The notes under the pieces: generated by a model
Seen by the model: the letters and a program-made list of their open reading frames with translations, nothing else
Told to the model about the DNA's origin: nothing
Database searches by the model: none
In this document: positions 35,716 to 47,536 of the stretch, in pieces
How positions within the stretch are numbered: position 1 is the first letter of the stretch
Layout: each line of letters starts with the position of its first letter
Program-made: the position numbers and the translations under genes
Source of the DNA: Dioscorea cayenensis subsp. rotundata
Taxonomy: Eukaryota; Streptophyta; Magnoliopsida; Dioscoreales; Dioscoreaceae
DNA: 64,000 nucleotides
Assembly (NCBI RefSeq): GCF_009730915.1
Contig: NC_052478.1
Location: 21,804,387-21,868,386 of the forward strand
Direction of reading: 5' to 3'

Positions 35716-36229
35716 AATAATATCTATCAGTTTAGATCCTTTTTTTTTACTTAAAAAAAAATACTAACCAACGAAAACTAGAGTAAGGATTTAGTAAACA
35801 CAGCCAGCATTATCTCTAAACATGAATAAGAGAGATCATAACAAAATTTCCGGCTTTAAAGCTTCAGCAAACCTGCATATAAAAAGACGGGGCAAAATAC
35901 ACAGAAAAACACATGCTACACATCAAACTTGTCATAAGTTTCAATCTCATCATGATTTTTTCACATTCCTTTAATTACCAGTAGAAGCCAAGAGAACTTA
36001 AGAAGAGATGCACTCAGAAAAATAAAAAAATTTAGAAGTCTAATAAGATCAATAATGAAGTAACAGGTAGAGTCAAAAATGGCTGTTTTTTTTTTCTTCT
36101 TTTTTTTTTTTCTCCGGTTCAGACATAGATTGGCATACAGAATCTAAGAACTACTAGAATATAAAAAGAGAACACAATTGACATTTCCAGACCTCAATTG
36201 ATGGTTAGTCCCCCCATGGCTTAATGTCT
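33652..36229. other. Intergenic spacer between GDPD and G3BP-like genes
   Basis: Promoter region of the GDPD gene (about 33650-34000) followed by AT-rich DNA without coding signal. It holds a 20-bp-arm inverted repeat (34710-34763), a (TA)n run at 35682-35711 and T-rich tracts near 36085-36112. The last 300 bp are the 3' flank of the G3BP-like gene. Confidence 0.55.
34710..34763. repeat. Perfect inverted repeat, 20-bp arms
   Basis: The core arm at 34712-34729 (tacattttcataaggata) is exactly complementary to 34744-34761, and two further bases pair outside. The 14-base centre is tatataaggctgcg. AT repeats flank both sides. This could be a small MITE-like remnant or a cruciform-forming palindrome. 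Confidence 0.75.
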
Positions 36230-39200
36230 TCATGCTGGTGCTGCACTTTGGTTGATACTAATTGGATGGTCCACCCTGCCATTTCCATTCGGAACTCGTT
36301 GCTGGTAAGTTTCACCATTCCGACCAGCTTGGCCTCGGCCTCGATTTGCATACTGACCACGACCGGCATAATCATTCCGGCTCCTGAAGTCACCCCTCCC
36401 AATGCTCTGGTTATTGCCAAAGCCTCCTCTTCCCCTAAAATTATCATTCCGGAATCCACCCCTCGCACTAGGGTACCGCCCTCTAGCATTGCTGCCGGTG
36501 GAGCTGCTTCCCCCAGTACCACTTCCAATGCTGACAACGCCGTTAATAACTGAAGATAAATATATATATATATATATATATATACATATCAATATCTCCA
36601 TTCGTATACTTGCTTTCTTAGACTTCTAGAAATCTAAGAATTCACAAGTTAGGCACTTGCTTTCCATAAAGAAAAAGTTGTCAATCTATAAAGCCACACC
36701 TTGGAAATAATTTCTTAGCCGAACAGACAAAAAATACCAAGCAAAAAATTGAAATTCATATGTTTTATCTCTTTTAACATATACAAGTTATGGTTAAAGT
36801 TAATCAGAATAGTGACAGAGGAAATGAGATTGATATTGCACATTCTAAATTGAAATGGTAATTATACCTGTTAATATTAAACCTAAAAAAAATTGGATTC
36901 AAATATAGAGTTATAGGTCATGAAATAACTCTGTGCATCTTAACCTCACCAAACACGCTCAGATCAAAAAGCCAACTTTCAGGTAGAGAATGGTTCTTCG
37001 TAACAGGGAAAAAGGCCCCACAATAATTAACACTTGCCTCGTGTTGTGGTCTTCTTCTCCTCAACAAATACTGGGCGGCCGGTAATCATCACTGGTGATG
37101 CCTACAAGGAACAACAGTCCAATTTATTATATTAAGTGAACTTACAAAACATTTAGCACAAACAATCCAAATTAGATCAATGCAGTCACCGGAAAAAGAA
37201 TTAAGCTATTGTCATTAAACATCAGTGACGTGGAAATTGAGACAGTAAAAGCCTTTGTCATGTATTTAAATCATTGTAGCATAAAATCATGGAGATTATT
37301 TAACTTATGACAGCATAAGTAAAATGTATTCAACAAATTACCTCAATAGCAGCCTGCATGGAAGCCAACGACTCAAATTCAACAAAGCCAAAGCAGAACC
37401 GATCAATCTGAATAAGCAAAACAGAAAGTTCCAGCTTACCCACCAGATTCAGTAACACAAGTCAATCATAGGTCAAACCAAGCTTACAAACCTTGTGGTT
37501 TCTGACTTGCACACCACCAGGTCTGATGGTTCCAAATTTACTGAACACCTCCTCCACTTGTGCAGCAGTTGCATTCAAAGGCAGGTTCTTGATATAAATG
37601 GAATGACCTTCCACTGTACAGAAAAAAGCTCGGATGCCAAACCATGGAACCAATAAACAAAACAAAAAAAGTGAAAAAAAAAGAATACCAAAATCAAAAT
37701 CAGCATACGTACCATCATGAGGATTGTTGCTCTCAACAACATTATTGCTGCTAGCAGATGATGGGGTTTCGGTTGGTGGAGCAGTGGGCTTGGAGGGAAT
37801 ATTGGCTTTAGTAGAAATCACAGACACTTTCTCAGTCACAGTGCTTGGCCTATCCTTGGCAATAGACACAAAATCTGATACTATCGGTGTGCTCCCTTTT
37901 GTGAATTTAACCTATGCCATGCAGTAATTAATATGTAAACAAAAGGCTTCACAGTGAAACCGAAATTTAGATGTATTGATCTTAGCTACAGCCTAGAAAA
38001 ATTAGAGGACCTGCTGTAACTCGAGTTTCTGACAATAAAAGAACTGAACGCTACCAACGTATCATGAGGTTTTGGGTTATTAACATCAATTATGGCTTCC
38101 AACCTCCAAATTTGAAACAGGTTTGGTAGTCAGGCCAAAGTCTAGAAGTTGAAGAGGAATGGTATCTTGTGCTATATAAAGTCAGAGGAAAGGACCACAA
38201 ATCCGAATATCACAATGATCTGTTATACCACTTATAAAGTTCTTTTCATGAAATAGAAAATAACTCACAATTGAAGCATAGGACTTCATGGGAGCAGGTT
38301 CCCGAGGAACACTAGCTGTGGGCTCCGGAACATTTGGTGCAGCATTTCCATTTGGAAGAGATTGTTGATCCATAACAATCTCAACTTCAACTGCTGAACC
38401 ACCATTCTCTGTTGGGTTGGAAACTTCATTCCCATTTTCCAGAACTACCTCTGAAGGAGGAGGGATAGCGGGCTCCTCCACATGATGCTCTTCAATTGAG
38501 GCTGGCTCTGGCAATACATCAAATAATAAGTTCACAGTCTTAATCATAACAAAATCCTAACATGCTTATGCTTACCCTGTTCCAAGGTTGGAGGTGGTAC
38601 AACAGAGTAGCCGTTAGCACCATTAACAAACACTTGCTCTGTTTCCCTTGGCTGACTCTCATCGACATACCGAAACACATCATTTAGGACAAAGTAAGCT
38701 CCTTTGTCTTGATGGGCTAGGAAGAAAGACTGGCTAAACTTTCGACGAATCCCATCACTAGTACCTTTCAAGCATCCTGTGACTAAAATGAACACACCAT
38801 CCTTGTAAGATGTCTGAGAGTCAACTGTCTCCAGCTCCACAAAGAAGTTTTGGCTGTCTAATGACAGAACCAACTTATCGATTTCCTGTACCAAAACAAA
38901 ATATTTCAAATACATATCATTAAGGTAAACAAGAAGAGAGATGCCAAATTTTAGTTAAGGTGGTTCACTTGAGCTTTTTCATGGGGATTATCTAGTCCCT
39001 ATTATATATAAAAGAAATATAAGTGATTCTTTACAGAATATAATTCTGAGATACAATCAGGCCAAAACCACTCAGTTCAAATGACTGAAAATCATTGTCT
39101 GCATACCACTTCTCAAAATGAGAAACAAAGAAATGATAAGGGCACACCAGGAAGTAGGCATCTTAAGGATACATGCCCATATCACATAAAGAAGACGTGA

Positions 39201-39645
39201 TTGACGTCATCATTAAAAAATGAAAAGTAATAAAAATAAAACAAGACTTCTTAATTCAATGTATCATGAACTTTTAAGGAAAAAAATCTATTTTGGAATT
39301 CTCTCAGTATTATGACAAAATACTGCAGTGTATCAAGATAAAGTTCAAACAGGTATTGGATCAGATGACCATACATCCAAAGTTGTCACAGATGTCATCA
39401 CTCCATTGGAATCTGGGCGACTCAGAACACTTGAATCCAGGTAAAACTTGTGAACAATTTCAGGAGAATGATGAAAAACCTTGTAATACTGTTCAACAAA
39501 TGCACGACCAACCTGCATAAGGAAAAAACACTGGCGAGTAAGGAAAAAAAACACAAGTTCAAGTATGGGCATCAATGATACAAGGAGATATACGCACCAC
39601 TTCGGGCTTTGGATGAGTCATAGACTCAGTAGCAGGCATCGTCAT
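36230..39645 (-). CDS. G3BP-like NTF2/RRM RNA-binding protein
   Basis: Minus-strand exons 39645-39598, 39512-39375, 38885-38576, 38507-38269, 37911-37713, 37613-37492, 37407-37342, 37101-37038 and 36549-36230 join in phase and encode 501 residues. An NTF2-like domain spans about 15-132 (VGRAFVEQYYKVFHHSPE ... YKDGVFILVTGCLKG ... QSFFLAHQDKGAYFVLNDVF). A Pro/Glu-rich linker follows. An RRM starts near 312 with RNP2-like IYIKNL and RNP1-like FCFGFVEFE, and the C-terminus is an Arg-Gly-rich region (GRGGFGNN, GRGDFRSR, NRGRGQAGRNG). This is the layout of G3BP-type stress-granule proteins. One intron uses a GC donor (at 37037-37036, gag|gcaagt). Assignment is firm; stress-granule function is by family. 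Confidence 0.92.
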
Positions 39646-40760
39646 GTCTGCAATTAAGATATTACCAATAAAATTCAGGGTAAGTTAATATAAGCTGCAA
39701 TTTATTTCTAATTAAGAAATTACCAGTTTTATAAGACTGCTTCTTATCAACTAAGCAAATAAAGTTACACCTGAGAAAATTTATAGAAGCATAAACTGAA
39801 AAACATGAAGCACCAGTGACACAGGAAACAAATTGAAGCAGTGCATTTCAGAAATAAAATACATGAACAAAAGGCATAAGCTGACAGCAGAGAAAACACC
39901 AACATGATTTACACGGCATAGCAATAAACTAACATTTGACACAGCCATGGCAATAAAAATCACACATTAAGACCAAATATTTATATTCGAAGTTTTTTTT
40001 CTTTCTATAGTCCTTCACATGCAAACCTCAAATACCGCCAAACCCTAAAGCATGATAATGTGATTAATTCACTATTATTTCCAACAAAGATCACAACTTT
40101 TCATCTTATCAAGAACTTTATTTCTAAAAAAGATCATCATCCTCGAAACACCCCAAACAGACAAATGGCTAAACCGTGACTTTAAAATAATTTAAAACCT
40201 AAAACTTCAGTCAAAACCTCGCCACAAAGACACCAAATGAAGCGAAATAAGCTCATGACAAGACGAGTAAAAAACCAAACCCTAACTTGATCCTAATACC
40301 AATCTAAAACAACAAAGTGAAGCCACACTGACAGATCAAACAAATCATTAATCAACCAAACAACAAGGAAACAGTAACAACCCTGACACCAACTTTCCTA
40401 AAACTTTCGACCAAAAAAAAAAAAAAAATGAAAACAAAAATAGACAACCAACCCATCAGCATATTCACAAAGATCAAACATAAAACCATTCACATAAACA
40501 CAAAACAAGAGTGCAAACACGGATCGATGCTAGCAAAGTAAAATGGAAAAAATGGAAAAAATATTTAAAAAAAGAACAGTGAAATGCTATTGAAATCATA
40601 TACAGATAGAGTGCGGGGGAACTGAAGAAGAGCTTTCCGGCCTCGGATCGGAGGACCGGTGCCCGACGCCGACGAGACGGAGATCGGAGATGCCCTAGAG
40701 ATCGGAAGCGAGGGAGAAAGGGAACTGCGAGGAGGCGGCGAAGGCGAAAGGCCTTTTTAA
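39646..40760 (-). other. 5' leader of the G3BP-like gene
   Basis: A GC-rich block at about 40610-40760 looks like the untranslated first exon and core promoter on the minus strand. It is separated from the ATG at 39645 by about 0.95 kb of AT-rich intron-like DNA, with a good acceptor (attgcag) just before the start exon. Confidence 0.5.
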
Positions 40761-41831
40761 ATGGAGGGGTTTGGTTAAAAGGGTTCAGTGTGAAAGGGGT
40801 CTAGTTTCCAAGTCAGACTTGCTTTGATAATGCTTTGGGATTGCATCATGATTCGTGTTTGTTCTTAGATGAAATCTCATCCGTTGGGCGGTAGAAACAA
40901 GGTGAGGTTTTTCATTATTGCCCCTTACACATTTTAAATTTTATTTATAAGTTCTCATTTTTTTAAATTTTATTAATAATTTTTTTTATGTATTAATATT
41001 GGGTCTCATGCGTAAGGTGATCGTGTTTTATACATATATTGTTGAGCTTTTTAGTTATGCTACATGAATGCACCTCCCTGATTTGTTTATATTCGTAAAA
41101 ATATTTTTTTAAAAATATATTTAATTATATAGATACGAATAGCAAATTATCATATATATATATATATATAAACGACAAACAGAATAATGACAAAAAAAAA
41201 ACAAAATGATCCTATGTTGAATCATTATATTTTCTTTTTATTTTTTATTTTATTAGTTGGTCTATATATATAATAAAATTTCATACTTAAATAGATCACT
41301 ACAAGTAATAAATAATCATAGGTTAACGACAAATAAAATCATGACAAAGATGAAAAAAAAACAAAATACAAACAAATTTTATCTAGATAAACGTTTTATA
41401 TTATTTTTTTAGATTTACTCAATAATGGATCATTGTGTTGCATTTTGTTTTTATAATTTAGTATATATATATATATATATGATAAATTTTCATATCTATA
41501 TGATTGTATACAAGCAACAAACAAGAAATAAAATCACTGCAAAATAAAAAACAACAAAATCCAAACAATTTTCACCTCAATAAATTTACTGAGAAAGAAC
41601 TAATAAGTCCATTAAAACTATTGCATGTGATCAACACAGGCTTTGAAAAATGTCAAACCACTGTTTAAATTCTCACCAAAATTTCTTATTACATAATTCC
41701 ATTATGGTTAAAAGAATTTAATGTTGGACCCAAACATTTGGTACTCAATGCAACAGTGTTACAATCTCCTCAAAGAATGGAAGCTTAGAAACATTTATTA
41801 GAGGGGTGAATGATAACATGAATAGCATCAT
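40761..41831. other. AT-rich intergenic spacer
   Basis: No coding signal. (TA)n runs at about 41154-41171 and 41463-41480. Words such as 'acgacaaaca...aaatgatc', 'atgacaaaga...acaaaat' and 'agcaacaaacaag...' recur at about 41170, 41330 and 41515, which hints at an eroded repeat of about 160-180 bp. Confidence 0.5.
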
Positions 41832-42107
41832 ATAAGAATACATTTGTGGGAAGAGGTGTTTTTTTTTTTGGGAAGAACAGCGGGCGAACCAACTAGAGAC
41901 CTCAGAGAGGTGCACAAGTCTCGGTGGAACAAGTGAGGACAGGACCGTGCTCACGTGGGCGCTGAAACCACTTGTACACAACTACTATTCACAACTCCCA
42001 GAAATATACCCTCAGCCGAGAATCAAACTTTCACCACTCGATGAGAGCTCTATCGGCGACCCGCGTACCAATAGACCCGAAGGTCGTTGGCATAAAAATA
42101 CATCTGT
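41832..42107 (-). mobile_element. tRNA-derived SINE with target-site duplication
   Basis: Read on the minus strand from 42091, the element starts with a tRNA-like head: 'ggtctattggta' resembles the A box of tRNA-Asp/Glu-type SINEs and 'agtttgattctcgg' the B box. It is far more GC-rich than its surroundings. It ends in a run of about 11-12 A (plus strand: T run at about 41859-41869) and a short CT-rich tail. The flanks ataagaatacatttgt (41832-41847) and ataaaaatacatctgt (42092-42107) match at 14 of 16 bases, as expected of a target-site duplication. It would be transcribed by RNA polymerase III and mobilised by LINE machinery in trans; it has no protein. Confidence 0.75.
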
Positions 42108-43361
42108 TGCAATGTATAAAAAACAATTTTGAATCATTCCAAGAAGTTTAACAAGTTCTGGAAATGAATAACCAGCCAATCGGTTTTTGTGGCGACAGAT
42201 TTTCGCAATTGAACTCTGCTGTAGCAGATGAACAAGTCTGCTTCCACCAGGTCTCTTGGCCTGTCATCAGAAAACAAGACTTGAATCAAGATTAAATTCT
42301 TTCATTAGCTCTTGATAATGTTTTCAAGAAACATTTTTCAGACAAAATATCATCTGAAGAACGTTAGCGGGAAGATATCAGAGAAAAATTCATGATTTCA
42401 TGTAATTGGATTTTTGTGAACAATCAAGAAACTTGATACATTTGAATTTCAAGAAACAAAGCCATTAGTTCATGAAATAAATGTATCTAAGAACATAGAA
42501 CAAACCCACATAATTTTCTACTTTATCAAATAGTTTCACTAAGATTATCAAATAGTTTCTCCTACCTCAAGGTCTCTGATATTATGACTATAGCATTATA
42601 ACCGTGCTTCTGCAAGTTTCATAAATCATGCTTGCTAACGAATTAACAACTATGAGTTGCCATCTATAGAGTATATATGTTTATAACACTGTTCATTGCC
42701 CGGTTCAAACTGAATGCGGTGTAATATAAATTAGGGTTGGTGCCTGTAATGATATGAACCCATATTTGAAGTAGAAAAACAAATCACTGATACATTTATG
42801 ATAAGCATGCAACTATAAGAAGCCACATGATAAATAATGAACAACCAAGCAGACCCAAGTGTTTAGAAGCCACTTCCATCGCTTCCAAACTCACTTCTAG
42901 GAACCAAACAGGTCCTTAGTGACAGAGATGAACAACCAACCAACCTTTTTTTTTTTGGTTTATTAATAGTGATCATTTTTTTCTTTTATTAACATGGGCA
43001 GCCCTTTCAAAATAGGAGGCATAACAAAGAAGAAATAGTACTATTTTTCGGGGAAAACCACATGATTTACAAGCACCAAAACTCAAATGCAAGAAACATC
43101 TCACGAATAACAGAAGGATACTGATTTTCCATTGGAACAACCAGACTACATGACATGAGCACCTGAGTGGCAGCAGAAGGAACTGGCATTTAGAATATCT
43201 AAGACAATCTACAACCATGCCGACTTGCTAACTTCAACCTCAACACATTGAAGAAATGAAAATTTAAAGCTAATTGCATGAGGTTGATTTAGAAGCACAA
43301 GACAACAAGGAATGAGAAAGTTAAATGGAGAAACACATTCTTAGCTTTCTGGTGTTATCAG
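42108..43361. other. Spacer at the 3' side of the small conserved gene
   Basis: No gene recognised. AT-rich, with scattered short ORFs that do not look like protein. The part from about 42970 to 43361 may include the 3' untranslated region of the minus-strand gene that ends at 43362. Confidence 0.45.
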
Positions 43362-44960
43362 TTATGGCTGAGAGGATGCACTTTTGGTTCTGGGCCTCGG
43401 CGGCATGATCTTGGGATTGGTAAACCAGGTTGTATAAAGAAACTGTTTGTGAGGACCGTCATGGTTACAGATGAGCCTTAGTTTTTGCCTTTCCCTCATC
43501 CATCTTAGCAGAATTTTCATGTGTCTTTTGCTTGTCAGCCCTCTCACACCTACCTCCTGAAAATTCAACATTTAACACATAAATAAGTCAACACAAAAAC
43601 AGTTGCAAGGCAGGGGAATGCTGACAATCAACGAAATCATCATATGGCTTAACAAAGAATAGAAACAACAAAGTTTGTCATAAAATTTAGTCATCAAACA
43701 CTAACATGGTTCAGCCAAAGAAAGCAAATCCGTAGGCCCAACAAATAACTAGCTAAACTTAATGTTTAGTTGGAGGATAAAAAGTGTGAGAGTCATGAAA
43801 CCAATGAGACTTGGTCCAAGTAGTAGAGGCTGGATCGCTCAAGCAAGTAATTTTGAATTCAAATTCTTTGTGTACGGAAAAAACACCTAATGGAAGAAGT
43901 TTACCCCTGTAAAGAACTCCCAGAACTTCACCTTCACAAACAACCGATGGGACACAACCAAAATAAAGATAAAAAATAAACATATGAGATTTACAGAATC
44001 TTTTCAAATATTGAGTTGGTGAGAAAACTTTTATCAAGCGTAACCAAATTTTAATTTAATTAATACTAATCAAAATTAAAAAATTTGAGATTACAAATTT
44101 AGTTTTTTGAATTATAATAATAATTATTAAATATACTTATTTAAATAATTAAATCATGTAAAAAATTATGATATGTTAGGTTGTGAGGGATTGGAGCTAT
44201 ACCCCAACTAAACACAGCCAAGGCTTTTTTTATGAGCCCTAGGTATAGTCACAAGCCCATTTATTATGCATAGTACCAATCACTCCTTTTTGTCATATGG
44301 ACTTTACATCAGCACAGACACCACCCTAAGAACCATTTATAAATGTCTACACAGTGGACTTGATTTTACCAATGATGGCGAAAATGTGAACTCACAACCA
44401 TTTATGCATTAAAGGGTCATTGGGATGACAGAAAAATAAATACATTAGGATGTGGGCCTTTGGGGTTAAACCAAAACCAAACACAGCCAAGGTTTTTATG
44501 AGCCATGGTTACAGTCGTGACTCCTTTTACCACATCAAATATGGGCTTTATATCATTATATATACAAACTATAAGAGACAACTTGATTTTACCAAGGATG
44601 ATGAGAATGTGAACTTATAACCCTTTATACATTAAAGAGACCGTTGGGATGACAAAAATTAATATATTAGGTTGTAGGGTGATTGGTTTTAAACCAAACA
44701 CAGCTGGGGGCATTTTTGAGGAGCCCTAGTTATAGTTGCATGCCCATCACAAATAGTATCAATGGCTCCTTTTACTACTTCAAATATGGGCTTTATATCA
44801 TTAAAGACACCGATCCTAATTTATATTACACAGCATTCAGTTAGAACCGGCTTATATAAACACATATACTCTTTAGATGCCAACCCATAGTTGTTAATGT
44901 ATACTCAAGAAAGTAATACAACAAGTTGTGCAGAAGCAATCAGATTCCCCCAAATAATAA

Positions 44961-45034
<74 letters not shown>

Positions 45035-46237
45035 TGATGATAATGTAACATCTAAACCTGCAGCATATGAATCATTATTAGATCTTCCTAGAAAATGTTC
45101 AGTTTCATAATGAAAAATTGTAATTGGAACAAGGATTAAAGGAATTGTTAAGCATAAAAAAGAAACAAAATAGTGTCATCATACACTGCAATGCAAATCC
45201 AGCAGTGGAACGGCATTGGAGAAATGCTATTGAAGTTGCTCAAAAACGTTCTAACCTAATTCTTGAATCTGACAGTTCCATAGGATTGGGAAAGGATGCG
45301 GATAACATATTTTACTCTAGAGGTTACATTAAATCAAATAATCTCCTAAAAACTTTTCGTGACAGTACAAATGGTGTTTGCCTGTGCTAATGAACACGAC
45401 TACACGAGTCTTTTTTATTTTAATTTCTTTAAATTTCCATTTTGATTTTTGTTTAAAATAACATGATGACATGGCATTGTTAGGAATCACAACAAATAGT
45501 TTGCTAAAAAAAGCACAGCTACAACACAGAAACCAAGTATTTAACACGAACCATATCATTCACAAACTCCAACCTAGAAGTTCATGTTAAAAAGCTAGAA
45601 TCTTCCACTCAACACATACGTTAAAAAGAACAAAAATGCCACTCAACACTTATGTCAAAAAGAGCAAACATCCCAAGAGTCTGAACAGCAAAAAAACAAT
45701 TGCAACCTACTCTAATGTTTCGTTTTCATTGCCTTAACAAATTAATTCATTCAGATTACATAAAAACTCAATGCAGGGAACCAAGACAGAACAAACTCAT
45801 CAATCCATAATTTCAAATAATGCCCAATCAATTCTCAACCATCGCCTTAAGGCTTAAATTGCCCTCTTAATCCTTAAAATTAACTCAAATCCTTTTCTCC
45901 AAGAGAAGTCAATCTTTTGAGTTTTATATGAAATTAACAATACTGATGCCAAGTGGTATATAATTCAAATAACTAATTTTAAACAAAAGAAGAAAGCTTT
46001 CTGACAAAACTTCATGCAATTGCACTGCAAGTAGTTAAAAAAGACATGGAGAGAGAAAGAGATGTGAACCTTGAGATGTTGCCAGGTATCGGAGATAGTG
46101 AGGGGGCCGTGTTCCTTGACGATGTCGAAGATGGTGCGGGTGATGGTCTGGGTTTGCTCAGGAGGCGTCTTTAGCTCTATGGGTTTCATCTTTGGCTTCC
46201 CCTTCTTCGCCATGAAACGCACCGCTGTCGCGAACAT
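43362..46237 (-). CDS. Small conserved plant protein, winged-helix-like, possibly mitochondrial
   Basis: Two minus-strand exons, 46237-46070 and 43556-43362, join in phase (GT-AG, intron of about 2.5 kb) and encode 120 residues. The basic N-terminus [18 protein letters not shown] lacks acidic residues and could be an organelle-targeting or ribosome-binding segment; a second Met (residue 9) is an alternative start. The core ([20 protein letters not shown] ... [20 protein letters not shown] ... KQFLYTTWF) has the helix pattern of a winged-helix fold. I recall closely similar uncharacterised proteins in other plants, which makes this a real gene, but I cannot name it. A structural protein of the mitochondrial ribosome or an RNA/DNA-binding role is possible. 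The large intron holds a tandem array and a long AAT microsatellite. Confidence 0.8.
44170..44830. repeat. Three-copy diverged tandem array, about 220-270 bp units
   Basis: 'aacacagcc/ctaagg-like' words occur at 44210, 44480 and 44697; 'gttgggatgaca' at about 44419 and 44643; 'atatgggctttatatcatta' at about 44528 and 44785, with a related form at 44297. Each unit ends with 'ttaggttgt...g'. Copy 1 is longer by about 50 bp. The array lies in the intron of the small conserved gene. Confidence 0.75.
44961..45032. repeat. (AAT)n microsatellite, about 24 units
   Basis: An essentially uninterrupted AAT/ATA run of about 72 bp, followed by a few ATG units (45031-45040). It is the longest trinucleotide run in the window. 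Confidence 0.9.
45124..45390 (+). pseudogene. Unrecognised ORF fragment inside an intron
   Basis: An open frame of about 88 codons, opening with TTG rather than ATG, lies antisense to the host gene inside its intron. Its composition looks protein-like ([28 protein letters not shown]), but I do not recognise the family. A LILESDS-like motif occurs in RNase-H regions of plant LINEs, so a retroelement fragment is one possibility. No start, no splice pattern and no flanking domain support a complete gene. Confidence 0.25.
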
Positions 46238-46907
46238 CACCTCTTCTTCTCACATTCACAGTGAAAAACCTATTGAAACATCAAATTCCCAATCACTTCA
46301 AACTATTGAAACAAAACAAAAAAAGGAAGCATCTTTCACAGCTAACAGAATTCATAGATCAAAACTATGGAACTTTAACTCGGGAGGAAGAGGGTTTACC
46401 GAATTGAATGGGAACGAATGGAGAGGAGGCTTCGGATCAGCACTGAGACATCAAATCCACCCAAGACTCCGTTCCGAAGCGAGAGAACAAGGAGGAGATC
46501 AAGCCAAAAAGAGGAATTGAAGATTAAAAGCAAGGGTTTATGGAATCGCGGCCTAGGGTTTTGCCATTGGAGTTCGCCAGAGAAAAATTGTATTTTTATT
46601 CAGTTTTATTTTTTTATAATTTAGTGCATACATATATAAATTGCTAGAGTTTTTAGCAAAATAATTTTTATAAAAAAAATATTTAAAATTAATTTCAGAA
46701 AAAAATTTATTCACCAACCTGGCTCTAAAAAACCCTAGATAAATAGATAAAATTTTGTATTTATATATTTTATATCAGTACTAATAAGTATGAACAGTTA
46801 TTTAAAAAATAATATTATTTTTGACGTTCAAATATGTATAAGAGTTTAAAAATATTTAAAACAACTATTAAAAAATATTAAAAAAAACTCTTCCAATAAC
46901 TTCTTAT
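46238..46907. other. Promoter and leader of the small conserved gene
   Basis: GC-richer sequence at 46238-46570 is the likely leader and core promoter of the minus-strand gene starting at 46237. The rest is AT-rich without features. Confidence 0.45.
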
Positions 46908-47085
46908 AATGTATATAGTTTTTCTTTTTTTTAATAAAATGGGCAAACCATTGAGTCAAGGGCTTGTGTATAAGGGCGGAAAGTGAATATTCAACTATGC
47001 ATTCTCACCAGGAGATGTGAGGCTCAGGTTATAAATTCGAACTAATGCTGGGATCCACAGCTATGAGCTGTTTCGGCAATGTATA
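46908..47085 (-). mobile_element. SINE-like insertion with short target-site duplication
   Basis: On the minus strand the element starts at about 47077 with an A-box-like 'acagctcatagctgtgg' and a B-box-like 'ttagttcgaattt', and ends in an A-rich tail (plus strand: tttttctttttttt at about 46919-46932). The flanks aatgtatata (46908-46917) and aatgtataca (47078-47087) match at 9 of 10 bases. It is about 160 bp long, with A and B boxes unusually close, so it is a diverged or atypical SINE. Confidence 0.55.
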
Positions 47086-47239
47086 CAAACTCTTCACATT
47101 TTGAACTGACCAATGAAAAAATAGTGATTGTTTGGTTTTTAAAAACTTCTAAAATAAGATATAGTATTCCCCAATGTCTCCATTTTGTTTTCATTAATTC
47201 GGGAGGGTCTATTTGTAAATGTTTGGACACAAAAAGGTC

Positions 47240-47536
47240 CAATGTTAAAAATTGAAACAATTCAGGGGTTTGGCTGCAAAATACTCCTCCCTGTCCTCGT
47301 GGTACCTCGTTTTCGGTCCGCCATTGATGATATGGTCACTTCCTTCTCGGGCTCCGGCGCCGGAGTGAAATCCGTCTTCCAAGTGACGAGAAGGATGATA
47401 ATGCTGGTGAAGGTGATCATGGAGGACGATGATAATGGAGGAGAAGGCCTTTGATGTTGGTGATTTCACCAGAGTTTATTTGACTGTGAAGGTGGAGAAG
47501 GATGATAATGCTCGCTGTGGCGGGTTCCAGAAATAG
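47240..47536 (+). other. GC-rich exon-like block with strong donor
   Basis: A block markedly richer in GC than its flanks, ending in a consensus donor (aaatag|gtgag at 47536/47537). It holds an ORF of 33 codons that starts with MEEKAFDVGDF near 47432 and stops in frame right at the donor, plus an 18-base direct repeat (gagaaggatgataatgct at 47388 and 47495). It could be the first exon of a non-coding RNA or a gene fragment. I do not recognise a protein family. Confidence 0.35.

Noticed and set aside
47185-47454. 89-codon plus-strand frame in the GC-rich block
   Set aside because: Its start lies in AT-rich non-exonic DNA and competes with another frame in the same block; no family is recognised, so it is described only as an exon-like block.
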